From Dipteronia dyeriana (lineage: Eukaryota; Streptophyta; Magnoliopsida; Sapindales; Sapindaceae), in contig CM065297.1 of NCBI GenBank assembly GCA_032871835.1, forward strand, positions 24,809,598-24,873,597: 64,000 bases of DNA, read 5' to 3'. Of this stretch, positions 46,938-59,523 are shown piece after piece. The notes below the pieces were generated by a model. It was not told the DNA's origin, did not search any database, and saw only the letters and a program-made list of their open reading frames with translations. The position numbers and the translations under genes are program-made. The number at the start of each line of letters is the position of its first letter. Positions within the stretch are counted from its first letter, which is position 1.

Positions 46938-48408
46938 TGTAGGGAAAATCGCACAACGGAAGCATGAAAATATAAAGAAATTAAGGTTTCGGTATAAATA
47001 AATATTTTCCCTTTATAATAACAAGAACCTTAACCTTAGATTAATTTATGTATATAAAAGTGTCGTACCTTTTTCTCGTGACGATTGAACAAGCGCCGAA
47101 TTAAATCTGCAAGATCTTCCAATCCAATCATGAACGTGAATCACCTAGAAGTGTGAGGTCTTTTTCTTTAATTGTATACCTGATGATGAAAACAAACAAA
47201 ATCATCTTTTTTTATAGTCACAATAATCCTCCAAGAAGAAAACAAAGAATGTTAGGTCACTTGTGAATTATCAATCAATTTGATTGAAACTCGCCTGAAC
47301 CTTGATTCGATGTTGTACACAAAACCTTTTAATGTAAAGACTACTAGTGTTATTGAAACAAAACGTTCTTTCTTCTTTTTCTACTTTGCCGAATCTTAAA
47401 CTATTTCTTAGACTTTATCGAATTTTGTCTAGAGTAAAAACAAATTTCTCTTCCAAAATTCTTATGGTGGTTGAATTCTCTCTCTAAAAAGATTGGGGCC
47501 GGCCGAAATTTCTCTCTTTGAAATTATATAGGGCTAACCGAAATTCCTTGTTATAATTCCTTGAGGATGGCCGAAATTAAGAGAGATATATATATATAGG
47601 ATCACAAATCCTTTCCTAAGAATGATTTACTTGGTGGGTAAGAATCATATCCTTAGGTGGATTTACTTGGTGACCAATAATCTTTTTCCAAAAAGAATTC
47701 TTTCCTACACCAAGATTCATAATCCAACTCAAATAGTGTATTTGTAATCATATTAAAGATTTCCTAATTTAACTAGATAATAGTTCCTTTTATTTATCTA
47801 CTTATCAAATATAGTCTTTAATATTAATTATATTACCAACAATAGTATAATATTAGGAGACAATCTCCTACTTGGAAAAAAAATTTGACTTTTAATTAAA
47901 TAATTAATTAATTACCAAATTAATTAATTCCCATTTAATTTATATAATATAATAAAAATAATATAATTAAGCTAAACTATATAGCTTTGCTGTCCAACAA
48001 TATATATGGGCCATTATATTATTTTTCTATTTTATTAAATCCATTGGACCTAAATAAAAAATCCACATGTGAACTAGAATCATTCTTACAAAAAGAAAAA
48101 GTCTGCATGCCTCAATACAACTCTAAATGGACCTCTAAATTGGTCAGGTAGAATATATCAAGTGATCCATACAAGTTCGTGTGGATTGGGGATTTTGGCG
48201 GGCTACCTAAATTTAAGCTCTAATAGACACAGCCCAGTCACAATCAACAAATGATTCACTTAGATCCAATCTATTAATTTTAGTTCATTCCACTAAAGAA
48301 CTAAAATTGAACTCTTAAATAAAGATAGAATAAGTTAATATTCCTTATTCATACCCTAGACAATCTTAATGAGAAAGTGTATCCTCATGAAGAATACCGG
48401 TAAAATTT
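46938..48408 (-). repeat. 5' LTR of element E, outer end truncated
   Basis: Starts TGTAGGGAAAATCGC (reverse complement of the family LTR end). It is colinear with the 3' LTR through CATGAAGAATACCGGTAA and stops there; the remaining part present in F and in the 3' LTR is missing. An unrelated AT-rich hairpin array follows. Confidence 0.8.
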
Positions 48409-49190
48409 GTCTCCAAGCTTTTTTGTTAAGTTAATATCTGAGATTTGTCTCCGAGCCTGTTTGATATGGTTCAAACAATTTCTAACCCTTGGTAAAAAAA
48501 CTCGAACCCAATAAAAAAAAGCTCGAGCACTTGACAAAAAAGCTCGAACCCTTACCAAAAAAGCTCGAGTTTTTTTTTTTAATGAGTTCGAGCTTTTTTA
48601 CCAAATGCCCGAGCTTTTTTTCCAAGTACCCAAGTTTTTTTTTACTTGGTTCGAACCTTTTTGCCAAGTTAAAAAAAGGTTCGGGCACTAGGTAAAAAAG
48701 CTCGAACCCAGTAAAAAAAAGCCCGGTCACTTGGCAAAAAAGCTCGAACCTTTACCAAAAAAGCTCGAACTTTTCTTTTTAATAGGTTCGAGCTTTTTTA
48801 CCAAGTGCCCAAGTTTTTTTTTAATGGGTTCGAGTTTTTTTGCCAAGTGCCTGAGCTTTTTTTTACTTGGTTCGAGCTTTTTTGTCAAGTAAGAAAAAGT
48901 TCGGGCACTTGGTAAAAAAGCTCGAACCCAGTAAAAAAATGCTCGGGCACTTGGCAAAAAAGCTCGAACCCATTAAAAAAAAGTTTGAGCTTTTTTGGTA
49001 AGAGTTCGAGCTTTTTTGTCAAGTTTCCTAGCTTTTTTTTTAATGGGTTCGACCTTTTTTGTTAAGTTCCCGAGCTTTTTTTTACTGTGTTCGAGCATTT
49101 TTGCCAATTAAAAAAAAATCGGGAACTTAGTAAAAAAGCTCGAACCAATTAAAATAAAAAAAAACTCGAGCTTTTTTTTATTGAGTTCAA
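48409..49190. repeat. Alternating inverted array of AAGCTCGAACCC / GGGTTCGAGCTT motifs
   Basis: About 20-28 bp words (AAAAAAGCTCGAACCCAGTA, GCTCGGGCACTTGGCAAAA) and their reverse complements occur in alternating blocks. Direct blocks: about 48490-48560, 48667-48770, 48905-48985, 49100-49165. Inverted blocks: about 48565-48665, 48770-48900, 48986-49100. The whole region can fold back at several scales. ORFs in it (runs of KKLEPIKKKLGHL) are by-products of the repeat. Origin not recognised; it begins exactly where the E LTR is truncated. Confidence 0.85.
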
Positions 49191-50566
49191 CCCCCGAATG
49201 CGTCTGCATAGCGCCACTCCGTCGTCGTTCGAGTGATTGTCTGAGTTTTAACGAGATTTTCTCTCTCTACTTCAAAACTATCACTGTAAAATGAATGAAT
49301 GAATGAATGAAATCTGATGTTGAGCAACTATTGAGGGTATTTTTGTCTCTTCACCATAACAGGTGTCTTTTAAACATAAGTTATTAAAGCAGTGACAGTA
49401 TTGAAATGCTACCTCCAAAAAGTGGTTATTTATTTTTTTAGCCATTTATATCATCCTTTGTGATATTAAGTTATGCTAATTAAATTACTCATACTATATA
49501 TCAGAAATATCCTTAAAGATAAGCGACCACAAATTATAAGGAGATTTAAGTTAAAGGTTTTTGTGATAGATGTCCATGGCTTAATAGGGTGGGATGAGTT
49601 AAACTTGGAACGATTCAGATTTGTCGGAAATTGAAAACCAAGAGAAAGTTCGAGTTCTAGGACTTTGCTAGTAGTACATATTTAGTAGAATGTGCATTCT
49701 TCATCAACATAACCGGTTCCATGAACCAATATTTTTTTAATACCACCTGCGATACAGTCATTCAATTTTAAGTATTAAGAAACTTGAATCTAATTGAAGT
49801 AATGGACTGTTTGTGTCGGACTGATTTTAATACCCATTTTACAAACTCCTTTATTCTCTTCTTCTATTTTCGAACATTATACACCAAACAATGTTACTAT
49901 CTATGAACGTATTACGGTATCACACCACGAATTATTACTGTTTTGAAACCTATTACACCGAAACAATACATACTATATATTTGGAATATATTAAATGAAT
50001 AAACACTAATCAGCTAGACATTTATGGATTTGTTTTCAAAAAAAAATATACACGTTTAACGAAATATGAGATTTAATTATGGTAAGAACCTGATCTCTCC
50101 TAACAAACTTAATGTCACAAAAAAAGGTTTTCCATTTATATTATGAGTACAATTAGACACCCTAAAAATTTATTCTAAATTTCAACCCAAATAATATGAT
50201 AAGTGAGTTGTCATCACCACACAAGATATGGAATGACGTGGTTAATGAAAAAATGACTTACCATATTATTTAGATTGAAATTTTCTAAATTTTTGAATTG
50301 ACTAACTTTAGTGTTATCGTTAGGATTTTACTCGATAGGAAGAGTATAATAATGTATTTAACAATCTTTTCATATTAATAAAGTGATTTCTAGTTTAACA
50401 AATCTTATAGCATTTATAGTTTAATTATTATAATTGTTAAAAGTAAATAATCATAAGTTTAAAAGACTATGAGAAAAGAAGAATTATTCATACATCTAGA
50501 TATATATATATGAGGTAGACACAATTCTTTAGTTAGTCTTAAATAATATTCATAATTTAAGATAAA
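49191..50566. other. AT-rich intergenic DNA, nothing assigned
   Basis: No ORF or element ends recognised. There is a short (TGAA)n run at 49291-49311. Confidence 0.6.
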
Positions 50567-52260
50567 TGTTGGGCGTCTTTATCTTGTCAAAGTTCAGATT
50601 CTTTTGCTAGCATTTGAGTGGGATCAATTGTGTTATGATGAGTCTAAAATCATCAAAGTGTGGTGTCTTTGGGTAAAAGAATCTAGTACACTGGGTTCAT
50701 TGAATTGGATCACAATGAAATACCTTATCTAGAACCGTCAATAGATAAAAGTTTTTCATTTAAAGACAATCGAAGAGTCTATCTCAATCCTGAGATAAAT
50801 AATGGACTTATGGTTGCAGGTGTTATCGTTTGAGCTATCAATGAGTACGATTATATAGCATAGTCTATCCTCGGTAGTTTGGTGGTATTCATTTGTTAAT
50901 CGATAGAGGACTTCATTTATAGATATGGACATCGTGGCTCCATTTATGAAATGAGAGTAGAATATCATCATATTGATGTTTTGATGTATTGAATATTAAA
51001 TCTTAACATTAAGCTTTCAATAGTGTCTATTGAAACATGGCTTCTGGACAAGTCAAAATATCCAAGTTCAGAATGTGGTTATATGAGTAAACATGGTAAC
51101 TTGGAGAGCAATAGGCGGTCTATGTGCTCTTGGCAATTACTGGTATTCATCACGAGGATACACTTTCTTCATTAATATTATCTAGGGTATGAATGAGGAA
51201 TATTAACTTATCCTATCTTTATTTAAGAGTTCAATTTTAGTTCTTTAGTGGAATGAACTAAAATTAATAGATTTGACCTAAGTGAATCATTTGTTGATTG
51301 TGATTAGGTTATGTCTATTGAAGCTTAAATTTAGATAGCCCGCCAAGATCCCCAATCCACACGAACTTGCATGGATCACTTGATATATTCTACCTGACCA
51401 ATATAGGGGTCCATCTAGAATTGTATTAAGGCATGTGGACTTGTTTCTTTTTGTAAGAATGGGTCTAGTTCACATGTGGACTTTTGATAAAAGTCCAATG
51501 GATTTAATAAAATAAGAAAAATAATATATATGCATATATATTGTCATGGGCGGCAAGACTAATATATAAAAGCCTAAATATATTATTTTTCATTTTATTA
51601 TTTAATTAAATGAAAATTAATTAATTTGTTGATTAATTAATTATTTAATTAAAAGTCAAAATATTTTCTTAATAGAAGAAGGTCTCCTGATATTATACTA
51701 TTGTTGGTAGTATAATTAATATTAAATATTATATTTGATATATAGATAAATAAAAAAAATTATTTATCTAGTCAAATTAAGAAATCTTTAATATGGTCAC
51801 AAATACACTATTTAGTTGGATTAAGAGTCTTGGTGTAGGAAAAAATTCTTTTTGGAAACGGATTCTTGGTCATTAAGTAAATCCACCTAATGATTGGATT
51901 CTTGTCCACCATGTAAATTCTTCTTAGGAAATGATTAAGTCTCATAAACTAAATACATGTAAAATTCAGCCAACCCTAAACAGATTAGGGTAAGGAATTC
52001 GGTCAATATATATAGGTCTTATATATTTTGGCCAGCCCTAAGTTTTTTATGAGTAAAAATTTCGGCCATGCAAGGTTGTTTTCCAAGAGAGAATTCGGTC
52101 AAGCAAGAGAGAATTTTGAGGGAGAAAAAAGTACGATACTTTTTATATATACATCAATTAATCTATAGTTAAGATTCTTGTTATTAAAAAGGGAAAAAAA
52201 TTTAAATATACCAAACCCTAATCCTAATTTTCATGCTTTCGTTGCGTGATTTTCCCTACA
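50567..52260 (+). repeat. Element F: copia LTR fragment, same family as D and E
   Basis: From TGTTGGGCGTC (50567), through the possible polypurine tract GAGTGGGATCAA and TGTGTTATGATG (50629), to TTTTCCCTACA (52260). The first 62 bases match D just before its 3' LTR, so this looks like a 3' end (tail plus LTR) rather than a solo LTR. No target duplication was found (ATAAA before, GTTAT after). It contains LTR-internal deletions relative to D. Confidence 0.75.
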
Positions 52261-52559
52261 GTTATATTATAGTATCAATGGTTAACTGTGAACTACTATT
52301 TTAGAGAAAAAATGGATTACAACTTTATTACTTACAGATCTAGATCCTCTCTTTATCTTATCCTCACATTTACAGCTTTTTGACACATGTTTAATATAGT
52401 AAATCAATGATCTAGATTATTTATATTAATTTTTATATGTTTACTCGCTGAAAGATAGAATTAATCCACACCATTGATTAAGATAATGACAATGTGAAGA
52501 AAAGATAATGTGAAAAGGGATACAAATCCATTACTTTAACACGCAACTAAATATTGGAA
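52261..52559. other. Unassigned AT-rich interval
   Basis: Nothing recognised between F and the TIR element at 52563. Confidence 0.5.
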
Positions 52560-52562
52560 TTA

Positions 52563-53465
52563 TGGGCCATTTGGTACGGGGTAATCAAAATATTGTGATT
52601 CTTGGGAAAGTTAAACACAGGAATGTGATTCCTGGGAAACTTGTACAAGTGTGTTTTGTTGTGTATGGGAATATTACGTAGGATTCCTAGTAATATCAAG
52701 TAACCATGTTTGGTTGTACATGGGAATTTGTTTTTTTATTATTAAAAACTAAAAAAAATAAAAAATAAATTCAACATATATGGTTAAAAAAATAACCAGA
52801 TCCATTTCTCAAACATCATCACCTACCCAATTCGTTCATCCCTTTCTTTCCATCTCTCTTTGTCTTTCTCTCCAATCATCTCCACGTCGTCGTCGCCACC
52901 TCCGGCCGGTCTTGATCTTCGTCGTCATCTTCATCGAAGTTCGTCGTTGCATCTGCATCGAAGATCGCCATCATTGTCGTCATCATCGAAGCTCGCTGTC
53001 GTCGTCTTCATCTTCGTCATCTTCGAAGCTCGCCGCTGTCATCGCATCATTGAGCAAACCCATATTTATACTTGTTGCAATTATTTTTTCCTTTTTCTGT
53101 TGGTGATGATGTTTGAGATGCCCATTTTGTAATGATTTAATAGAAGATTATTTGTGAGTTATTATTGGGTTTTGATTAGGGATTTCAAAAAGTAAAATTG
53201 GGAATTTTGGTATTAACTTCGAGAAGGATTGTGAAGAACAGAGAAGAAGAAGAAAAAATTAATGATCGTGGGTCCCACGGTGGAAATCAAATGGAGATAA
53301 TCTGAAACCCACCTATTTTGATGGGAATCACATTACCTCTCTGAGGGATAATGTGATTCCCATGAGATTCACTTTCCCAAAAAATTAAAAACATAAACCT
53401 GTTACCAAACCTGAGAATGTTTTGAGATTCTCATTCCCATATAAAGATGCCACCATACCGGTCCC
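52563..53465. mobile_element. Tourist/PIF-Harbinger-like TIR element
   Basis: Left end TGGGCCATTTGGTACGGGG, right end (reverse complement) GGGACCGGTATGGTGG, both flanked by TTA (52560-52562 and 53466-53468). Subterminal sequences are also complementary in parts (GGGAATGTGATTCC-type words near 52620 and 53330-53350). No transposase is present, so it is non-autonomous. The interior (52780-53110) is less AT-rich and holds CGTCGTCATCTTCATCG-type trinucleotide runs in an open frame of 108 codons. That frame may come from a captured gene edge. Confidence 0.65.
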
Positions 53466-53468
53466 TTA

Positions 53469-53816
53469 ATACCGTGGACCTCTTGTGTCCGGCCTACTCT
53501 TTCATAAAATTAATGCAATTAAATGGTTTTGAAAGCCGTTGGCAATATATATATATATATATCATCTACTTAGTTAGTGATTTTTAAATTAATTTATCTA
53601 AAACCTTTTAAATATTGTGTAGTTGTCGAAACCTTTCTCACAAATTTTAGAATTATCTAAATAATCTACATGTATTTAACTACAAAAGCATAGATAATCA
53701 ATGGTATTTTGGAATTAAAAATGATGTAAAATACAAATCCATTTATAATATTTTCTCTAATGGGTATAGATACACGAATATAAATTTTGTATTCGAATCT
53801 ACGATCAATCATATAT
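53469..53816. other. Unassigned AT-rich interval
   Basis: Contains a (TA)n run at about 53547-53564. Nothing else recognised. Confidence 0.5.
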
Positions 53817-53819
53817 TTA

Positions 53820-54174
53820 GGCTCCGTCCTGCAGTTGTTTTTCAGTTCGTTTTCTTTTTTATTTTTTAAAAACGATTTCGAAAAATCATTCGTTAACCGT
53901 TTTTCATTTTATTTTCAAAAAATGAAAAAAAAATGAAAAACAAAACCAGTGTTACAAAATACTTGTTTTTTGTTTTTCGTTTTTGTTTTTCATTTTATTT
54001 TTCACTTTTTTTATATAAAAATATATATTATTTTTTAACTATTAATTGTATTATTATGCGTTTCATATGGCTAGGATAAGGCGGGACAAGATTTTTAAAT
54101 GGCCAAAGTGCCCCTATATATGTATATATATTCCAGAATAATTGTTTTCCAACTAGAACTAAAAGCATTCATGT

Positions 54175-54212
<38 letters not shown>

Positions 54213-55006
54213 ATTATATATTATAAAATAATAAAATATTATATATTATAATAATAAATATGATATATTATATATAATATATATGTAATAATATATATAA
54301 TATTATAATATATATATATATATGCATATTAATACTATATATATATATATATATATATTTATAATGTTATATACATATAATATCAAATATTATATATTTA
54401 TATAGTATATAATGTAATATATTATATATAAAAATATAATATAATATAATATAATATAATATAAAAAATATAAATATATTACATATTTAATATATATTTT
54501 ATATATTATTATAATATGTATATATATAATATATACTGTTATATTTTTATTATATAGTAATATATATATATATATATATTGTAATTATTTATTTATAATT
54601 TAAGAGTTTAGTTTTGATTAATTCATTTTTTGATATGTTTTTTTGAATTAATTTTTGATTTGTTACTTTTGTTTAATTTAAAAATTACAATACAAAAATT
54701 ATATTGGTTAATTATGTAATCAATTTCTGATAGTTTTCGGTCAACCTACTAGACGCGTTTTTTCCGTTTTCATTTTCAAAATACAGCTTATTAATACTAT
54801 ATATATATATATATATTTATAATGTTATATACATATAATATCAAATATTATATATTTATATAGTATATAATGTAATATATTATATATAAAAATATAATAT
54901 AATATAATATAAAAAAATATAAATATATTACATATTTAATATATATTTAATATATTATTATAATATGTATATATATAATATATACAGTTATATTTTTATT
55001 ATATAG

Positions 55007-55045
<39 letters not shown>

Positions 55046-55369
55046 AATTATTTATTTATAATTTAAGAGTTTAGTTTTGATTAATTCATTTTTTGATATG
55101 TTTTTTTGAATTAATTTTTGATTTGTTACTTTTGTTTAATTTAAAAATTACAATACAAAAATTATATTGGTTAATTATGTAATCAATTTTTGATAGTTTT
55201 CGGTTAACCTACCAGACGCGTTTTTTCCGTTTTCATTTTCAAAATACAGCTTTCAGTATTTGCTATCAGACGCGTTTTCAAAATTCGAAACTGAAACCAA
55301 AAATACTGTTTTCATTTTCATTTTTATTTTCGAAAAACAACAACTGAAAAACGATTACAGGACGGGCTC
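53820..55369. mobile_element. TIR element flanked by TTA with an AT-satellite interior
   Basis: Ends GGCTCCGTCCTGCAGTTG and, in reverse complement, GAGCCCGTCCTGTAATCG, followed on both sides by GTTTTTCAGTT. TTA lies at 53817-53819 and 55370-55372. There is no coding capacity. The interior is almost pure A/T with long (TA)n runs and a tandem duplication of about 462 bp. TTA duplication suggests the PIF/Harbinger group; hAT cannot be excluded. Confidence 0.6.
54328..55252 (+). repeat. Tandem duplication, about 462 bp, two copies
   Basis: Copy 1 54328-54789, copy 2 54790-55252. They start ATTAATACTATATATA and end CATTTTCAAAATACAGCTT, and are nearly identical apart from TA-run lengths and a few substitutions. 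Confidence 0.9.
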
Positions 55370-55498
55370 TTATTATCATCGAAAAACAAGAATAATTTCA
55401 CGTCATCTTTGAAACTAATTTAACAATATAATTCAAGTATAAGATGATATAACATTCTCTTGATCAATCTCTCTAGAATATAATTCAAGTACAAGATG

Positions 55499-55870
55499 CA
55501 CTATAAGAAAAAAAGGCTATTGGGATGATTTTTTTATCGTCCCAATAGCTTAAAATTCGTCCCTATAGATCTATTAGGATGAAAAAAAATCGTCTCAAAT
55601 TATGTCGTCTCAGGTGGGTCACAATAGATTCTTTGGGACAAAAATTATAATTCATCCTCAAAGGTTATCTATAGGGATAAAAAAATTGTGTCCCAATTGA
55701 AAATATATAGGTATGAAATTTTCCATCCCAATAGACAACCTGTAGGGATGAAATCTAGATTTTTGTCCCCTTTGACAATCTATAGGGATGAAATATATCG
55801 TCCCTTTAAATAATTTTTCATCCCTTTAGATATTTTGTAGGGACGAATTTAAAAAACTAAATAAATAAAA
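55499..55870 (+). mobile_element. CACTA (EnSpm)-type transposon terminus with subterminal repeats
   Basis: CACTATAAGAAAAAAAGGC begins at 55499, as CACTA termini do. It is followed by repeated words such as TCCCAATAG, CTATAGGGATGAAAT and GTAGGGACGAA in both orientations to about 55860, the typical subterminal array. The preceding trinucleotide is ATG; the other end lies outside the window, so the target duplication cannot be tested. Confidence 0.7.
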
Positions 55871-56090
55871 ATAAAATAAATAAATAGATAAAATTTAGCC
55901 TCAAAGGACCTCTTTCGATCACCCCCGGTCACCTTCAGCTCCCATCTCACATCTCACATCTCATCACCACAACAATTACAATTAATTGTTTATCCCCACC
56001 GTATGTTGAACCTATCACACACAGGTGAGAATACAAAGTCTTAACCATTTTGCTGCTGCTTTGAATTCGATACTAAAATCATAATTTTTA
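55871..56090. other. Interval between the CACTA subterminal region and the MULE arm
   Basis: AT-rich then C-rich (CTCCCATCTCACATCTCACATC). No gene recognised. Confidence 0.5.
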
Positions 56091-56212
56091 GGGTAAAATT
56101 TTTAAATAACCATAAAATTAGGTGTTTTTCTAAATATATCCGAGATTAGTATTTTGACTGTTTATAGTAAACAATCCACTATTGGAACAAAATTGCCTTC
56201 AATGAAACTGAA

Positions 56213-56590
56213 TTAAAACGAAAATAAAGAAAAAAGAAAAGGAAAGGAAAAAAGAAATAAGAAAACTAAAATTAATAAAGCAAAACTAAAAGTAACAGAT
56301 CGTTGTTTCAGTGTTTGAGAAAAACCAAACGACAACCAAGACCAGACGAAGCAAGCACGACTAGATGACAAACAATCCGAGATCGACCTGACGACGACGA
56401 CCGATAGTCGAGCAGGACCCGATACTGACCTATTAAATGATGGAGACATGACCCGATAGCGTAGAGACCAGCGACAGACTACGGAGAGTGACCACCGGCG
56501 AGAGAGGAGAGGCATCCAGCTTTGATTTGATTCACCGAAGCGAAACAAGGTGGCGTGGGAGAATTGCTCAGGTTTGGAGTGACCGTACAT
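56213..56590 (-). other. Open frame of 125 codons, unrecognised
   Basis: A locally GC-richer stretch (about 56340-56580) next to the left arm. The translated sequence (Ser- and Arg-rich, ending in a Phe/Leu run) matches no family I know and is probably not a protein. It may be the 5' leader or promoter side of the former MULE gene. Confidence 0.25.
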
Positions 56591-57447
56591 AAGTTTTTTG
56601 GGGATTTTTATTTTAAATTTTGTTGTTTGTTAGGGTTTTGTTTTAATTTGATTTGATTTTGTTATCGAATTTGATATTGGTTTTGAAATCGAATTGGATT
56701 TTGATTACATAGCGTGAGATGTTTCTTGTTTGTTTTAATCTGATTTTGTTTTGTTTTAATCTGAATTCGAATTCAAATTTGATTATGATTACATAGTGTG
56801 AGATGTTTCTTGATTACATGGCGTGAGATGTTTCTTGTTTGTTTTGAATTCGAATTCGAATTTGGTTTAATCTGATTTTAAATTGGTTTTGTTTTAATCT
56901 GATTTTTTCCACTTGTTTGTGTAGTATCTGAATGCGTGAGATGTTTCTCTTTGTTTCCATAGCAGCTTTCGCTTCTGTATTTGTTTCTTGGTACATTATT
57001 TTGTTGAAAAGGTTGAGCAATTTTTTTTTGTTTTTCTATGATTAACTATAGAAATCCAGTGGTGCAAAATTAACTGTAAATCTTTCAGCTAGTACATATG
57101 TGAAATTATCATCCTTGACCAATCATATGAGACCTTTGTACACTTTTCCTAGCATTGTGGACAACTAATGTTGATTTCTAAGGCAAACAAGCTGCAAGGG
57201 TGTAATAATGAATTCTTATAGGTATTGATATGAATTGGGCCAATTGTTGAACAACTATATTTTTCTCCGTGCGAACAATTTTGGAAAACTAGAAGAGGAC
57301 TTATGATGATGGAACTTTTTAGGGGATATTTTACAAGGCTAATATGTAATCGTTAAAGATCTTCACTAAAATTCCTTGCCACTTGAGTATCAATTTTGTA
57401 GAAATTTATGAAACTCAACAACTATATAGAGAATTCTTGAAACAAAT
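56591..57447. other. T-rich interval with short dispersed repeats
   Basis: Words such as GATTACATAGCGTGAGATGT, TTTCTTGTTTG and AATTCGAATTCGAA recur three or four times at 56700-56960. No gene recognised. Confidence 0.6.
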
Positions 57448-58380
57448 ACGGTGTTTAATAGGGTGTTACCGGTGTGTTTAATTAGTTATTACTGGTGTGT
57501 TTAATTGGTTATAATTAGTGTATTTAATTGGTTATGAATTGTATGTTTAATTGTTTATCACTAGTGTGTTTAATATGTTATCACTAGTGTGTTTAATAAA
57601 GTGTTACTGGTGTGTGTAAAATATTTATTACTGGTGTGTGTAATTATGTGTTATTGATGTGTTTAATTGGTTATAATTGGTATGTTTAAATGATGAAATA
57701 TTGTTGAGTGTAATAGTTATATATCAGTCTCCCATAGAGATGTAGACTAATTTCCAGGTTTGAATTTGTTACTTGTTTTGCATTAGATGTTGGTATATTC
57801 TTTTATGGCATTTTAATTGTTGAATTTTATTTCCTTTTTTTAATCATGCAGGTTTCTAGGTTCGGGACACAGAGATAAATGGGTTTAGAATCAAAAAAAA
57901 TTGGCATCTTAAGTTGACCTATAACTTATTTGCAAGAATTATAGACTATTTGGGTTCCGTTGCAGTTCTTCGACATGCATTATTGAGTTCTTATTTTTGG
58001 TATTATGGTGGTGATATTTTGGCTGTCATTGTGCAACATATTTCTTTTGACATGGTGTTCTAATTGAAAAAGTGTTACGGAAATATTGATTATAGTTGTT
58101 GGATTGTTGGATGGGAATACATGTGTTATTGATTTGTTGTTCGATGGGAATACATGTGTTATTAAACAGGTGTTAATGATATATAGGTCTTCTTAATATG
58201 TTGTTCATATTGTCATATCTGATTGTGGTGTGTTTAATTTTTCAGCAGTGGCGTGTTTAATTGGTCAATAACACTGGTGTATGAGTATGTTGAATTTTTC
58301 AGGAATGGTGTGTTTAATTGATCGATAACATTGGTGTGTTTAATTGATCAATATCCATTGTGTTTAATTTTTCAGCATTG
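57448..58380 (-). repeat. 22-23 bp minisatellite, reverse-orientation blocks
   Basis: Units of the form GGTGTGTTTAATTGGTTA (reverse complement of the main unit) at about 57448-57720 (about 12 copies) and 58222-58380 (about 6), separated by 500 bp of unrelated T-rich DNA. Confidence 0.85.
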
Positions 58381-58432
58381 GCATGCTTAATTTTGCATGA
58401 GAAATCTTGTTTCCATAAAATTTCAACACAAG

Positions 58433-59095
58433 TAAACCAATTAAACACACCAGAATAAACCAATTAAACACACAGGGCAAACCAATTAAACACACCGGGG
58501 AAAACCAATTAAACACACACCAATTAAACACACCAAGGTAAACCAATTAAACACATCAGGGTAAACTAATTAAACACACCAGGATAAACCAATTAAACAC
58601 ACTAGGGCAATCGTTTAAACAAATTAAACACACCAGGGTAAACAAATTAAACACACTAGGGCAATCCAATTAAACATACCATGGTAAACCAATTAAACAC
58701 ATCAGGGTAAATGAATTAAAAACATCAAGACAAATCAATTAAACACATCAGGGTTAAACACACGAGATCAATCCAATTAAACACATCAGGGTAAACCAAT
58801 TAAATAGATCAGGATAAACCAATCAAATACATCAGGGTAAACCAATTAAACACACCAGACTAGCCCAATTAAATATATCGGGGCAATTCAATTAAATACA
58901 CCAGGGTAAACCAATTAAACAAACCAGTGTAAACCAATTAAACACACCGGAAAACTCAATTAAACACACTAGGGCAACTCAATTAAATATATCAGGACAA
59001 ACCAATTAAACGCACCGGACCAATCCAATTAAACGCACCGGACCAATCCAATTAAACACACTAGGGTAAACCAATTAAACACATCGGATAGGATT
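58433..59095 (+). repeat. 22-23 bp minisatellite, forward block 1
   Basis: About 28 copies of CCAATTAAACACACCAGGGTA with variation mainly after CACACC. It directly follows reverse blocks, so single strands could pair over long stretches. Confidence 0.9.
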
Positions 59096-59523
59096 TGAGT
59101 GACATCATTGATCATTGGTGTTTGCTTATTTCTCTCGCTTCAGTGTTCATGAAGTCTTTTCACTCTTGTATTGCTAATCATAAATGACATGTATTTGTTT
59201 GTCGTTTTTTTATTTATGTGATGTATTCGATTCTTTGTATTAATCAAGTTTTTCTGTTAATAAATTAAATTAAATTTTGTTCCAGTTGTTTGTTATGTTT
59301 GTTATGTTTGTGTAATAAGGCTCAGATGGTTGTTTCAATTTGCAGTATTTTGATTTAAATTTTATGGGTTTACAAAAATCAAGGATTTGATAATAAAAAG
59401 AAAATGAGACTTTTCCTTTCTAACACAGCTATTAATCAAATATGCTTGTTTATGAGCTAAATTTAAATCCTAATCAATATGATATGTGCATGGACTATTT
59501 TTATGAGCTAAATCCTATTTTTA
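59096..59523. other. Unassigned AT-rich interval inside the minisatellite region
   Basis: No gene or repeat recognised. Confidence 0.5.

Larger units (their letters stand above)
12291..48408 (-). mobile_element. Element E: Ty1-copia deletion derivative, minus strand, interrupted by element B
   Basis: Three pieces belong together on the minus strand. They are a 5' LTR (46938-48408), the tRNA-Met primer site with leader (46227-46937), and a 3' LTR split by element B (12291-13074 plus 45118-46226). The leader matches the first 0.7 kb of internal sequence of element D, after which the sequence jumps straight into the 3' LTR. All of gag-pol and the first part of that LTR are therefore missing. 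The outer end of the 5' LTR is truncated at about 48408. Confidence 0.75.

Noticed and set aside
48482..48957. Lys-rich and Phe-rich frames on both strands (KKLEPIKKKLGHL, SSFFxKGSSFF)
   Set aside because: Translations of the alternating hairpin array; low complexity and mirrored on both strands, so not protein-coding.
53816..55372. Considered as a centromeric AT satellite
   Set aside because: Only two 462-bp units, bounded by complementary ends and TTA, so better explained as a TIR element.
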